From Mediterranea massiliensis (GTDB taxonomy: Bacteria > Bacteroidota > Bacteroidia > Bacteroidales > Bacteroidaceae): a stretch of DNA of 64,000 nt. Below, in pieces: positions 32,771 to 42,520 of the stretch. The stretch covers positions 248,001-312,000 of the forward strand of contig SUYA01000002.1 of the NCBI GenBank assembly GCA_015060695.1. Direction: 5' to 3'. Position 1 is the stretch's first letter. Each line of letters starts with the position of its first letter. Both the position numbers and the translations under genes were made by a program. Below the pieces are notes generated by a model. The model did no database searches, was not told the origin of the DNA, and worked only from the letters and a program-made list of their open reading frames with translations.

Positions 32771-32803
32771 AAAAGTCTTGCAGAATTAATCTGCAAGACT
32801 TTT
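32771..32803 (-). terminator. Intrinsic terminator downstream of the tRNA-Val pair
   Basis: AAAAGTCTTGCAG / CTGCAAGACTTTT 13-bp perfect stem immediately 3' of the tRNA, followed by a T-rich tract on the minus strand. Confidence 0.85.
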
Positions 32804-32807
32804 ATGG

Positions 32808-32882
32808 TGGGCGTTGACGGATTCGAACCGCCGACCCTCTGCTTGTAAGGCAGATGCTCTGAACCAGCTGAGCTAAACGCCC
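32808..32882 (-). tRNA. tRNA-Val (anticodon TAC), CCA encoded (32805-32807)
   Basis: Minus strand GGGCGTTTAGCTCAGCTGGTTCAGAGCATCTGCCTTACAAGCAGAGGGTCGGCGGTTCGAATCCGTCAACGCCCA, cloverleaf intact. Confidence 0.96.
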
Positions 32883-32923
32883 GATTTGATTGCTTAGGTT
32901 TGGGAAATGCACGGATTCTGTAG

Positions 32924-32998
32924 TGGGCGTTGACGGATTCGAACCGCCGACCCTCTGCTTGTAAGGCAGATGCTCTGAACCAGCTGAGCTAAACGCCC
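32924..32998 (-). tRNA. tRNA-Val (anticodon TAC), CCA not encoded
   Basis: Same 75-nt body as the neighbouring copy; 3' flank reads CTA rather than CCA. Confidence 0.96.
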
Positions 32999-33335
32999 GA
33001 TGCACTTCCGTTTCAAAAGCGCTGCAAAGGTACGACTATTTTTCATATCTGCAAACAAATTCCCAAATATTTTTCAAAAAAAAGTCTCTTGGCGTCATTT
33101 TATACTCATTGCGACAAGAAGAATTAAACAATATCAATTGCCATTCCATCCTTATTCATCTTCTATTTCTCCCTTGTTTATTAGCTTTGCATAAAACATG
33201 TAATTTCATTTTCGTTAAGGTATAGTAAGGAAGAGAGGGAGCTGCTTGCAGAGAAGAGGTTTAGAATATACATTTAAACAAATTCCCCTCTCACTTGTTG
33301 TTTGACATAGCTATTAACTAAACAACAGAAAGAAT

Positions 33336-33827
33336 ATGTATAAATCTATCATCCCTACACTGCTCATGATGTGCCTCGCCATCCTCCCGATACGAGCCGA
33401 CTATGCACCATCTCACGTACAGGCCGCTCTAAAAAAACTATGTCCTCAAGCTATCGATATAACATGGCAACAGAGCAACAACCACTATATTGCTCAATTC
33501 GAAGAAAACAATTTTGATGTAGAAGTGTGGTTTAACAAACAAGGAGAATGGCTAATGAAGCAGACCGACTGGGGAAATATGGACGAAGTTCCCTCCGCCA
33601 TATTCAATGCCTACTCTATGGGAGAATATTCCGACTACGAAGTAAAAGATGTGATTTGGGTAGAATACCCCCAACAAGACGATATCATCGCATTAATAGT
33701 AAGCGAACCTAACGAAGAGACTACCTATCAACTGCTTTATAGTTCAAACGGCGAACTGATAGATACTCGTGACGTAACCTATCTATCAAACCAGCGGCGC
33801 AAAGCCCAACTTCTTGGCACGCTCTAA
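33336..33827 (+). CDS. Exported PepSY-like domain protein
   Basis: Signal peptide; pattern 'ALKKLCPQAIDITWQQSNNHYIAQFEENNFDVEVWFNKQGEWL' typical of PepSY-like proteins in Bacteroides. Confidence 0.7.
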   Translation: MYKSIIPTLLMMCLAILPIRADYAPSHVQAALKKLCPQAIDITWQQSNNHYIAQFEENNFDVEVWFNKQGEWLMKQTDWGNMDEVPSAIFNAYSMGEYSDYEVKDVIWVEYPQQDDIIALIVSEPNEETTYQLLYSSNGELIDTRDVTYLSNQRRKAQLLGTL

Positions 33828-35276
33828 CAAGAAGGCTTTGGCGGCCTCGTATTCATTAGGAATCAATCCATCAAGAATTGCATTCTTAAGGGCACTTTTC
33901 AACACTCCAACCTTCGGAGAGGGCGGCAAACCAAACATGGTCATTATCTCCGCTCCATCTATAGGGGGCTGAAAAAGTCGTTTATAATCGCGTTGTTGCA
34001 AGTCATCCAACTTTTCACGCACCAAACGGAAGTTATCCAAAAAGCGTTGCTTGCGTTCGTGGTTCTTAGAGGTAATATCTGCTTCGCAGAGTGTCATCAA
34101 GTCATCAATATCCTCACCGGCCTCGAACAGCAGGCGTCGCACCGCCGAATCGGTCACCTCCTTGTCTGCAATGACAATGGGACGCATGTGCAACCCCACC
34201 ATCTTTTGCACATACTTCATCTTCTCATTCATAGGCAGTTTCATCTTCCTACAGATAGCAGGAATCATCTTTTCGCCCAAAAAATTATGATTATGAAAAG
34301 TCCAACCCACTTTCGGGTCCCAGCGTTTGGTTGCCGGTTTGGCAATATCGTGCAACAGAGCAGCCCAGCGCAACCACAGTTTCCGCTCATGCTGAGGCAT
34401 CCTGTCAGAATCTTCATCCATCGTCTCCTTATTCCAATCCTTCGTAATACGAGCCACATTATCCAGTACTTCCAACGTGTGGTAAAAGTTATCTTTATGG
34501 GCACGACCATTACGGGTTTCCACTCCTTGCAGAGCTACCAATTCGGGAAATATCAGTTGCAAAAGTCCCGAACGGTCTAAATCAATAAACCCTTTAGAAG
34601 GAATAGGAGAAAGCATGATTTTATTCAACTCATCTATAATGCGTTCTTTAGAGATAATCTCAATTCGTTCACGGTTTCTACAAAGCGACTCAAATGTTTC
34701 GTCATCTATATAGAAGTTCAGTTGAGTGGCAAAACGGATACAACGCATCATACGCAAAGGGTCATCACTGAAAGTAACATCCGGATCAAGCGGAGTTCGT
34801 ATGATACGCTCTTTCATATCGGCCATCCCATCAAACGGGTCAACCAATTCTCCAAAACGAGCCCTATTCAAACACACCGCCATGGCATTGATGGTAAAAT
34901 CGCGGCGATTTTGGTCATCTTCCAACGTACCATCTTCCACAATCGGCTTTCTGGAATCATGGGTATATGACTCCTTACGGGCACCCACAAACTCTACTTC
35001 AACACCCTTATATTTTAGTTGTGCCGTACCAAAATTCTTATAAACGGCCACATGCGCTTTCCGGCCCAACCGTTTTCCCAAGGCTTCGGCCATCTCTATT
35101 CCACTACCCACCACAACCACATCAATATCCTTCGACGGTCGTTGCAGGAATATGTCACGCACGTAACCTCCCACTACATAGCATTCCACCCCCAATTCAT
35201 CTGCCGTTCCAGAAATCAGCTCAAATATCGGGTCGCAAAAATGTGCTTTCAGCTCCTCAGATGTCAATTCTATCAT
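33786..35276 (-). CDS. CCA tRNA nucleotidyltransferase / poly(A) polymerase family with HD domain
   Basis: 'YVVGGYVRDIFLQRPSKDIDVVV', 'RRDFTINAMAVCL', 'HDIAKP'. Confidence 0.93.
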   Translation of the reverse strand: MIELTSEELKAHFCDPIFELISGTADELGVECYVVGGYVRDIFLQRPSKDIDVVVVGSGIEMAEALGKRLGRKAHVAVYKNFGTAQLKYKGVEVEFVGARKESYTHDSRKPIVEDGTLEDDQNRRDFTINAMAVCLNRARFGELVDPFDGMADMKERIIRTPLDPDVTFSDDPLRMMRCIRFATQLNFYIDDETFESLCRNRERIEIISKERIIDELNKIMLSPIPSKGFIDLDRSGLLQLIFPELVALQGVETRNGRAHKDNFYHTLEVLDNVARITKDWNKETMDEDSDRMPQHERKLWLRWAALLHDIAKPATKRWDPKVGWTFHNHNFLGEKMIPAICRKMKLPMNEKMKYVQKMVGLHMRPIVIADKEVTDSAVRRLLFEAGEDIDDLMTLCEADITSKNHERKQRFLDNFRLVREKLDDLQQRDYKRLFQPPIDGAEIMTMFGLPPSPKVGVLKSALKNAILDGLIPNEYEAAKAFLLERAKKLGFAPLV

Positions 35277-35349
35277 AATTATTTCTTTGTGAGGGCAAAG
35301 ATACGGATATTATTTCTAATTTTGCCCCATAACTTACAAGAAGACCATT

Positions 35350-36183
35350 ATGATGAAAAAGATTTTATTCATATGCCTAAGTTGCACACTTTGGGCATGT
35401 AGCAATGTAGAGCAATTAGCAGAGCAAAAATTGCAAGCAGCAAGAACAGCCTACGAGCAAGGCAAGTACAACGAGGCCAAACTACTGATTGACAGCATAA
35501 AAATCCTATACCCCAAAGCCTACAAAACCCGCCGTGCAGGTATTGGACTTATGCAAGAAGTAGAACTGAAAGAACAAGAAAGAACAGTTGCCTATCTGGA
35601 TAGCCTGCTTCACGAGAAGCAAACTGCTTTCAATAAAATTAAAGGAAAATTCGTTTTCGAAAAAGACGAGGAGTATCAGACCATTGGCAACTACCTGCAC
35701 CCCTCGCAAGTTATAGAGAAGAACTTAAACCGCTCTTTCCTACGCTTCCAAGTAAATGAGTTGGGAGTAATGAGCATGACGTCTATCTATTGCGGTTCAC
35801 GTAACATTCATCACACCGCTGTAAAAGTCAGTGCGAATGACAATTTTGCCGAAACACCCCCTTCAACCGACAGCTACGAAACCAGCGATTTAGGCATCCA
35901 AATAGAAAAAGCCGACTATAAAATGGGGAAAGACGGCAATGTCATCGGATTCATTACCTTGAACAAAGATAAGAACATCCGAGTAGATTACATCGGTGAA
36001 CGGCCATACACCACCAACATGACTTCCAATGACCGCCAAGCGGCTGCCTCACTCTATGAGCTATCCCAAATTCTTACGGCCATTACCCAAATTAACGAAG
36101 AGAAAAAAGAAGCCAATCTGAAAATCCAATTCGTCAAAAAGAAAATGGAAGAACGCAAACAGAAAGAGGCTGTACAAGAATAA
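35350..36183 (+). CDS. Hypothetical lipoprotein, coiled-coil
   Basis: Lipobox 'LSCTLWAC'; no recognised domain. Confidence 0.7.
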   Translation: MMKKILFICLSCTLWACSNVEQLAEQKLQAARTAYEQGKYNEAKLLIDSIKILYPKAYKTRRAGIGLMQEVELKEQERTVAYLDSLLHEKQTAFNKIKGKFVFEKDEEYQTIGNYLHPSQVIEKNLNRSFLRFQVNELGVMSMTSIYCGSRNIHHTAVKVSANDNFAETPPSTDSYETSDLGIQIEKADYKMGKDGNVIGFITLNKDKNIRVDYIGERPYTTNMTSNDRQAAASLYELSQILTAITQINEEKKEANLKIQFVKKKMEERKQKEAVQE

Positions 36184-36220
36184 AAAAATATGGAGGAACA
36201 AACATTCCTCCATATTTTTT
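36183..36220. terminator. Bidirectional intrinsic terminator
   Basis: AAAAAATATGGAGGAA ... TTCCTCCATATTTTTT, 16-bp stem with 6-nt loop. Confidence 0.85.
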
Positions 36221-36277
36221 TAACACCTTCCCTTTTCCGGGCATCCCCCTCATAAACATAGGGAGAGTTGAGTTGCC

Positions 36278-39200
36278 TTATTTATAATCTTGCCAACTCT
36301 TTATCTGAATATCTTCTTGAGTCATTTCACAGAAAGCTTCGATAAAAGCACCGGCCAAACGAGCATTGGTTATCAATGGAATATTATGGTCGATGGCACC
36401 ACGACGTATCTTATAACCGTTGGTCAATTCACGCTTGGTGTGATTCTTCGGAATGTTAACAATCAAGTCAAACTTATGGTCGGCAATCATTTTCATCACA
36501 TTGTTTTCGGCATCAGCACGTTCATCCGGCCAGAATACCGGCTCAGTATTCACGCCATGAGCATTCAAGAATGCAGCTGTTCCGGCAGTAGCATAAATCT
36601 TATACCCCTTAGCAAAAAGCACTCGACTGGCATCCAGCAAATCCACTTTCGATTTCATGGCACCCGATGAGAACATCACACCTTTCTCTTTAGAAGGTAT
36701 AGAGAATCCGGTAGCAATCATGGCATTCAGTAACGCTTCCGAGAAATCATCGCCAATACATCCCACTTCACCGGTAGAGGCCATATCTACACCCAGCACA
36801 GGGTCTGCCTTATGGAGACGTGAGAACGAGAACTGACTTGCCTTCACACCAATCCAATCAATATCAAAGGCCGATTTATCGGGTTTGCTATAGGGCGCAT
36901 CCAACATAATCTTTGTAGCTGTTTCAATAAAGTTACGCTTCAACACCTTTGAAACAAAGGGGAACGAACGAGAGGCACGAAGGTTACACTCTATCACCTT
37001 CACTTCGTTGTTGCGTGCCAAGAACTGAATATTGAACGGGCCGGAGATATTCAACTCCTTGGCAATGCGGCGACTGATTTTCTTGATGCGACGCGCTGTC
37101 TCAAAATAAATCTTCTGTGCAGGGAATACCAAAGTAGCATCGCCTGAGTGAACACCTGCAAACTCAACGTGTTCGCTAATGGCATACTCTACCACTTCAC
37201 CATTCTGTGCCACGGCATCAAACTCAATTTCCTTTGTATTTTGCAAGAACTGCGATACCACAACAGGGAATTCTTTAGATACTTCGGCTGCCAACGAAAG
37301 GAATTCCTTCAACTCTTCTTCGTTGTAGCAAACGTTCATAGCCGCGCCCGAAAGTACATAAGAAGGACGTACCAACACCGGATAACCCACCTTGGCCACA
37401 AACTCTTCCATGTCTTCAATGCTGGTCAACTCTTTCCAAGCCGGTTGGTCAATGCCCAACTGATCGAGCATAGCCGAGAATTTATGACGGTTTTCGGCAC
37501 GGTCAATAGAGATAGGAGAAGTACCAAGAATGGGCACCGACTGACGATGCAACTTCATGGCCAAATTGTTTGGTATCTGTCCACCCACCGATACAATGAC
37601 ACCGTTAGGTTGTTCAAGGTCTATCACATCGAGAACACGTTCAAACGAAAGTTCATCGAAGTACAGACGATCACACATATCGTAGTCGGTCGATACGGTC
37701 TCCGGATTATAGTTAATCATGATAGACTTATAACCCAACTTACGAGCAGTCTGAACAGCATTTACCGAACACCAGTCGAACTCTACCGACGAACCGATGC
37801 GGTAGGCTCCCGAACCAAGTACCACCACCGACTTGTCGTTCTTGTAGTAGTTCACATCATAGCCCTGTACCGCATAAGTGAGGTAAAGGTAATTGGTCAG
37901 TTCGGGATGTTCGCTGGCCACCGTATTGATGCGCTTCACAGCAGGAAGAATATTCTTCTCCTTACGTAAAGCACGCACAGCCAAAAGTTGTTTTTCCATG
38001 TTCACACTGTCTTTCAACACAAAACGTGCAATCTGGAAGTCAGAGAATCCCAACACTTTCGCCTGACGGAGAACCTCTTCAGGTAATTCTTCTATTTTAT
38101 TATAAGTGGCCAATACAGCCTTGAAATCAACAATATTCTTCAGTTTTTCCAAGAACCAAGGGTCAATCTTGGTCAGTTCATGAATGCGTTCAATGGTATA
38201 TCCCTCTTCCAAAGCCGATGCGATGGAGAAGATGCGCAGGTCGGTAGGATGTTCCAATTCTTCATCCAGGTTCTCGAACTTGGTATGTTCGTTACCCACA
38301 AATCCGTGCATGCCCTGACCAATCATGCGCAAACCTTTCTGAATCACCTCTTCAAAGCTACGTCCGATAGACATGATTTCGCCCACCGACTTCATAGACG
38401 AGCCAATTTCGCGGCTTACTCCTACAAACTTTGTCAAGTCCCAACGAGGAATCTTACAGATGAGGTAATCCAACTGTGGTGCTACGTATGCTGAATTGGG
38501 GGTACCCATTTCGCCAATCTGATCGAGGGTATAGCCCAAAGCAATCTTAGCAGCCACAAATGCCAACGGATAACCGGTGGCCTTAGATGCCAATGCTGAA
38601 GAACGCGACAAGCGTGCATTTACCTCAATCACACGGTAGTCGTTGGTATCGGCATTGAAAGCATACTGAATGTTACATTCGCCCACAATACCCAAGTGAC
38701 GGATAGCTTTAACAGAAAGTTCTTGCAACATTTTCACCTGCTCGTCAGTCAACGAACAAGTGGGTGCCACAACGATGGATTCACCGGTATGAATACCCAG
38801 TGGGTCAAAGTTTTCCATGCTGGCCACAGTGAAACAATGGTCGTTGGCGTCACGAATCACTTCAAACTCTATCTCCTTCCAACCCTTCAGAGATTCTTCC
38901 ACCAAAATCTGATTAGAGAAAGTAAATGCGCTCTCGGCCAACTTCACAAACTCCTCTTCATTGCGACAAATGCCACTTCCAAGTCCACCCAAAGCGTATG
39001 CAGAACGCACCATAACCGGAAAGCCAATCTTATGAGCTGCTGCCAATGCATCTTCCATGCTCTCTACAGCCTGACTCACGGGAGTTTTCATAGGAATTTC
39101 ATCGAGCTTCTTCACAAAAAGGTCACGGTCCTCGGTGTACATGATTGCTTCTACCGAAGTACCCAACACTTCTACACCATACTCCTTCAGCACACCCTTT

Positions 39201-39508
39201 TGATACAACTCTGTACCGCAGTTCAAGGCTGTCTGTCCGCCAAAGGCCAACAGAATACCGTCGGGACGCTCTTTCTTGATGATTTCCTCTACAAAATAAG
39301 AAGTCACCGGCAAGAAGTAAACCTGATCGGCAATACCCTCCGAAGTCTGAATGGTAGCTACGTTAGGGTTAACCAATACTGATTTGATTCCTTCTTCTCG
39401 CAAAGCCTTCAACGCTTGCGAACCTGAGTAGTCGAACTCTCCGGCCTGACCAATCTTAAGCGCACCTGAACCTAAGACAAGCACTTTCTTCAATTTCTTC
39501 TTTTCCAT
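36278..39508 (-). CDS. carB: Carbamoyl-phosphate synthase large subunit
   Basis: Duplicated ATP-grasp architecture; 'VLVLGSGALKIGQAGEFDYSGSQALKAL', 'EVNARLSRSSALASKATGYPLA'. Confidence 0.97.
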   Translation of the reverse strand: MEKKKLKKVLVLGSGALKIGQAGEFDYSGSQALKALREEGIKSVLVNPNVATIQTSEGIADQVYFLPVTSYFVEEIIKKERPDGILLAFGGQTALNCGTELYQKGVLKEYGVEVLGTSVEAIMYTEDRDLFVKKLDEIPMKTPVSQAVESMEDALAAAHKIGFPVMVRSAYALGGLGSGICRNEEEFVKLAESAFTFSNQILVEESLKGWKEIEFEVIRDANDHCFTVASMENFDPLGIHTGESIVVAPTCSLTDEQVKMLQELSVKAIRHLGIVGECNIQYAFNADTNDYRVIEVNARLSRSSALASKATGYPLAFVAAKIALGYTLDQIGEMGTPNSAYVAPQLDYLICKIPRWDLTKFVGVSREIGSSMKSVGEIMSIGRSFEEVIQKGLRMIGQGMHGFVGNEHTKFENLDEELEHPTDLRIFSIASALEEGYTIERIHELTKIDPWFLEKLKNIVDFKAVLATYNKIEELPEEVLRQAKVLGFSDFQIARFVLKDSVNMEKQLLAVRALRKEKNILPAVKRINTVASEHPELTNYLYLTYAVQGYDVNYYKNDKSVVVLGSGAYRIGSSVEFDWCSVNAVQTARKLGYKSIMINYNPETVSTDYDMCDRLYFDELSFERVLDVIDLEQPNGVIVSVGGQIPNNLAMKLHRQSVPILGTSPISIDRAENRHKFSAMLDQLGIDQPAWKELTSIEDMEEFVAKVGYPVLVRPSYVLSGAAMNVCYNEEELKEFLSLAAEVSKEFPVVVSQFLQNTKEIEFDAVAQNGEVVEYAISEHVEFAGVHSGDATLVFPAQKIYFETARRIKKISRRIAKELNISGPFNIQFLARNNEVKVIECNLRASRSFPFVSKVLKRNFIETATKIMLDAPYSKPDKSAFDIDWIGVKASQFSFSRLHKADPVLGVDMASTGEVGCIGDDFSEALLNAMIATGFSIPSKEKGVMFSSGAMKSKVDLLDASRVLFAKGYKIYATAGTAAFLNAHGVNTEPVFWPDERADAENNVMKMIADHKFDLIVNIPKNHTKRELTNGYKIRRGAIDHNIPLITNARLAGAFIEAFCEMTQEDIQIKSWQDYK

Positions 39509-39535
39509 CGTTTATATATCTTGTTGCTATTAGAC

Positions 39536-39573
39536 AAAAAAAATGCGCCACCCTTGCGAAAAGGTCAACGCAT
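39536..39573 (-). terminator. Intrinsic terminator/attenuator hairpin just upstream of carB
   Basis: Minus strand ATGCG-TTG-ACCTTT-TCGC-AAGGGT-GG-CGCAT followed by TTTTTTTT; ends ~28 nt before the carB ATG. Confidence 0.75.
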
Positions 39574-39681
39574 CACCATGAAACTAACATTTACAGAAAC
39601 AGGAATCCCCACCACTTCCAGATGAGTTACAACCGGACAATGCATCGTTGGAGATTTCTGTTCTTTATATCGCATAGTCAT
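39565..39681 (-). other. Candidate leader ORF (38 aa) upstream of carB
   Basis: MTMRYKEQKSPTMHCPVVTHLEVVGIPVSVNVSFMVMR*; stop lies inside the terminator hairpin; starts right after a -33/-7 promoter. Confidence 0.5.
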
Positions 39682-39694
39682 TTTAAAATTTGTG

Positions 39695-39726
39695 CAAAGT
39701 AACGACTAATTTCCATAAGAACCAAA
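39695..39726 (-). promoter_or_regulatory. Candidate promoter of the carB leader (TTTG-N20-TTACTTTG)
   Basis: Plus-strand CAAA at 39723-39726 and CAAAGTAA at 39695-39702; 20-bp spacing matches the Bacteroides pattern. Confidence 0.6.
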
Positions 39727-39746
39727 TAATAAAAGAAAAGTTTTTG

Positions 39747-40922
39747 TTATTTCATCTCTTTTATTATTGCATCGGCCAATTGCTGCAAAGCTCGATGCAA
39801 CGTCTGTCGGGGACAACCCACGTTTAACCGCATGAATCCTTTTCCTTCGGGCCCAAACATAGTGCCATCGTTCAAAGCAAGCCCTGCCTTTTCCACAAAC
39901 AACTTCACCAGTTCCTCTTGCTGCAGGTTCAAATCTCGGCAATCCAAATAGACTAAATAGGAGGCTTGTGGGCGAATTATTTTCACAACCGGCAGATGGT
40001 CTGCCAAAAATTGTTCGGTAAAGTCAATGTTACCTTGCACATATTCCAACATCTGGTTCAGCCACTCTTCACCCTGCTCGTAGGCTGCTGCCGCACCTAC
40101 ATAGGCCAATAGATGGGCACCGTCAAACTCACCGGCCTCCATAAACTCTTGGAAACGGTGACGAATCTCTTCGTTTACCGCTACAGCAAACGAGCTGGCC
40201 AACCCCGGCATATTGAATGCTTTACTGGGTGCCATAAAAGTAAGCGATATTTGGGCAGCCGCTTCCGATACTGTGGCAAACGGATAATGCTTAAAGGGTT
40301 TCAATGTCAAGTCGGCATGTATTTCATCAGAGACAACCATTGCACCGGCCTGTTGGCATATTTCGGCTATACGCCGCAATTCGTCTAACGTCCACACACG
40401 CCCACCGGGATTGTGAGGATTACATAAAATCAACATCTTGCAACCTTGAACAGCCGACTGCAAGCGGTCAAAATCCAGCACGTAATGCCCGTCACGTAGA
40501 TCTAACGGACATCGCACCACCTCACGTTTCAGCTTCTCGGTCACTAAAAAGAAGGGGTGATATACCGGTGACATCACCAGCACTTTATCGCCGGGTTTCG
40601 TAAAGCATTGCAAGGCATGTGCTTGCCCCCGTACAATGCCCGGTACAAAGGTCAACATCTCAGCCTTTATGGCCCAGTCATAGCGACGTTTCAACCAAGC
40701 GATAATTGAGGTGTACCACTCTTGGCAAGGCAGGGTATAGCCCAGCACTTCGTGCTCCAACCGTTTACGCAAGGCTTCCATCACAAAGGGGGGAGTACGA
40801 AAATCCATATCGGCTACCCACAAGGGCAATAGGTCGTTGCGTCCCCACACGCCATTCATGCCGTCCCATTTCACACTGTCTGTACCACGTCGTTCTATGA
40901 TTTCGTCAAAATTATATTTCAT
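39747..40922 (-). CDS. MalY/PatB-type PLP-dependent aminotransferase (cystathionine beta-lyase family)
   Basis: 'DSVKWDGM', 'NPHNPGGRVWTLDELRRIAEIC', 'SDEIHADL', 'FMAPSKAFNMPGLASSFAV'. Confidence 0.92.
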   Translation of the reverse strand: MKYNFDEIIERRGTDSVKWDGMNGVWGRNDLLPLWVADMDFRTPPFVMEALRKRLEHEVLGYTLPCQEWYTSIIAWLKRRYDWAIKAEMLTFVPGIVRGQAHALQCFTKPGDKVLVMSPVYHPFFLVTEKLKREVVRCPLDLRDGHYVLDFDRLQSAVQGCKMLILCNPHNPGGRVWTLDELRRIAEICQQAGAMVVSDEIHADLTLKPFKHYPFATVSEAAAQISLTFMAPSKAFNMPGLASSFAVAVNEEIRHRFQEFMEAGEFDGAHLLAYVGAAAAYEQGEEWLNQMLEYVQGNIDFTEQFLADHLPVVKIIRPQASYLVYLDCRDLNLQQEELVKLFVEKAGLALNDGTMFGPEGKGFMRLNVGCPRQTLHRALQQLADAIIKEMK

Positions 40923-40933
40923 AATTCATTATT

Positions 40934-41557
40934 TTATATCGGGAACCAAATAAATACTGCCACATCCCATAAGGCATGAGAGATAATGATTGCCAAAAAG
41001 CGTTGCGGAAAGAAGCGGTAAAGCACGCCCCACACAACACCGGCCACCAAAGCGGCCATGGTTAGCATAAAGTTACACGACCCGGCATGCACCAACGCAT
41101 AAATAAGGGTGGTTATCACCAATCCCTTGTTGGGATTCCAGTGTTCAGCCAATGTACGCTGCACATATCCCCGCCAGAAAATCTCTTCGGCCGGACCTAT
41201 TAAGAACAGCATCAGGGCTGTCAACAGCCACGGCGATTCACCGGCTTTCATGCCATAAATCAAATCAACCTGCGGGCGGGCGAAATTGAACATCCAAGCC
41301 GATATTTTATCCCCAAGCCAAAATATACACCAAAGAGCCACCGCTATAACGATGCCCCATAATACATCGGCAATGCTCCAACGCAACATTTTCCACCAAT
41401 CTGGCCGAAAAACGGTAGCCAACAGGGAAAGCGTGCAAGCAGCCCCTGTCATCATCCACCAGAAGTTTACATAGGGAGCCGTCAACGGTGAGAACATTAT
41501 CGTCCACAGCAGGGTGGCCACAGCAACCGTAAACCAAACTTTTCTTATCTTACCCAT
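40934..41557 (-). CDS. CPBP family intramembrane metalloprotease
   Basis: 'IGPAEEIFWRGYVQRTL' (EExxxR), 'ALVHAGSCNFML', 'SHALWDVAVF'. Confidence 0.88.
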   Translation of the reverse strand: MGKIRKVWFTVAVATLLWTIMFSPLTAPYVNFWWMMTGAACTLSLLATVFRPDWWKMLRWSIADVLWGIVIAVALWCIFWLGDKISAWMFNFARPQVDLIYGMKAGESPWLLTALMLFLIGPAEEIFWRGYVQRTLAEHWNPNKGLVITTLIYALVHAGSCNFMLTMAALVAGVVWGVLYRFFPQRFLAIIISHALWDVAVFIWFPI

Positions 41558-42438
41558 GATGCCACAAAGAAGGATAAGGCAAACAATAATCCAAACATCA
41601 ATTGCAACTTAGCCGTCAGCTCATCCAATCCGGATATGGCTTCTATTCCCTGCTTAGGATAACGTAACATCATACGGACATTGCCTCCTGCCGGCAACAG
41701 GGCCAAAAGCACCAGCAACACCCACCAAGGGAACAGCCCCCCAACCGCACAACCCAGCACCCAAACAAAGGGGAAGAGCACTTCGAAACAATAGCCATAT
41801 ACCGATGCCTGCTTACCCATCAGCATGGCAAAGGTTTTGATACGGGCACGTCCGTCGTGCTCCATATCGCGAGTATTGTTGGCATGAAGAATACCCACTG
41901 TTATCAATCCTACCGGCACCGTCAACCACAATGTGTCGTAACAGAAAGTTCCCGTAGCCACAAAAGAAGTACCCAACATGGGCAAAACAGAATAGGTCAA
42001 GAATATGTCGGCATCGCCCAAGGCATGGTATTTCAGCCACGGATAGAACACTGTCAGCAACAAACCGGCACCACCTACATACAGCAAAGGCAAGCCGGTG
42101 AGCCACATCAACGCAATACCACCCGCAAGTGCCACTATCAACAACCCCAACGCCAGTCGTTTTATCTCCTGTGGTTGAAACATGCCACCGGTCAGAGTGG
42201 TTGCTCCATGCGTATCTTCCCTATCTACACCACGCTTATAGTCGTAGTAATCGCTCCATGTATTGCCGGCGGCGTGAAACACTATGATGTTGAGCAACGC
42301 CCAAACACCCATCAACCAATTTACCTCTTGTTGTGTCCAATGCAAATAGGCCAAAGTAACCACAACCGGCATGGCTGATGCCGGAAAAGACCAGGGGCGC
42401 ACCGCAAACAGCCATTCTTTCAAAGCATGTTTTTTCAT
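41545..42438 (-). CDS. UbiA family prenyltransferase (MenA-like)
   Basis: 'NTWSDYYDYKRGVDRED' DxxxD motif; 'NNTRDMEHDGRARIKTFA'. Confidence 0.88.
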   Translation of the reverse strand: MKKHALKEWLFAVRPWSFPASAMPVVVTLAYLHWTQQEVNWLMGVWALLNIIVFHAAGNTWSDYYDYKRGVDREDTHGATTLTGGMFQPQEIKRLALGLLIVALAGGIALMWLTGLPLLYVGGAGLLLTVFYPWLKYHALGDADIFLTYSVLPMLGTSFVATGTFCYDTLWLTVPVGLITVGILHANNTRDMEHDGRARIKTFAMLMGKQASVYGYCFEVLFPFVWVLGCAVGGLFPWWVLLVLLALLPAGGNVRMMLRYPKQGIEAISGLDELTAKLQLMFGLLFALSFFVASWVR

Positions 42439-42520
42439 TTCTACAATTTTTTAGTGGGTACAAAAGTACAAAATATCTTTGCTTTTCGTATTTTTGCAAC
42501 TCATAATTTTTACAACACGT

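Noticed and set aside
32802-33005. ORF of 67 aa on the minus strand (MHRAFSSAGSEHLPYKQ...)
   Set aside because: It is read through the two tRNA-Val genes; a well-known type of spurious tRNA-derived ORF.
37148-37969. 273-aa plus-strand ORF antisense to carB
   Set aside because: Shadow ORF with no domain; carB is unambiguous.
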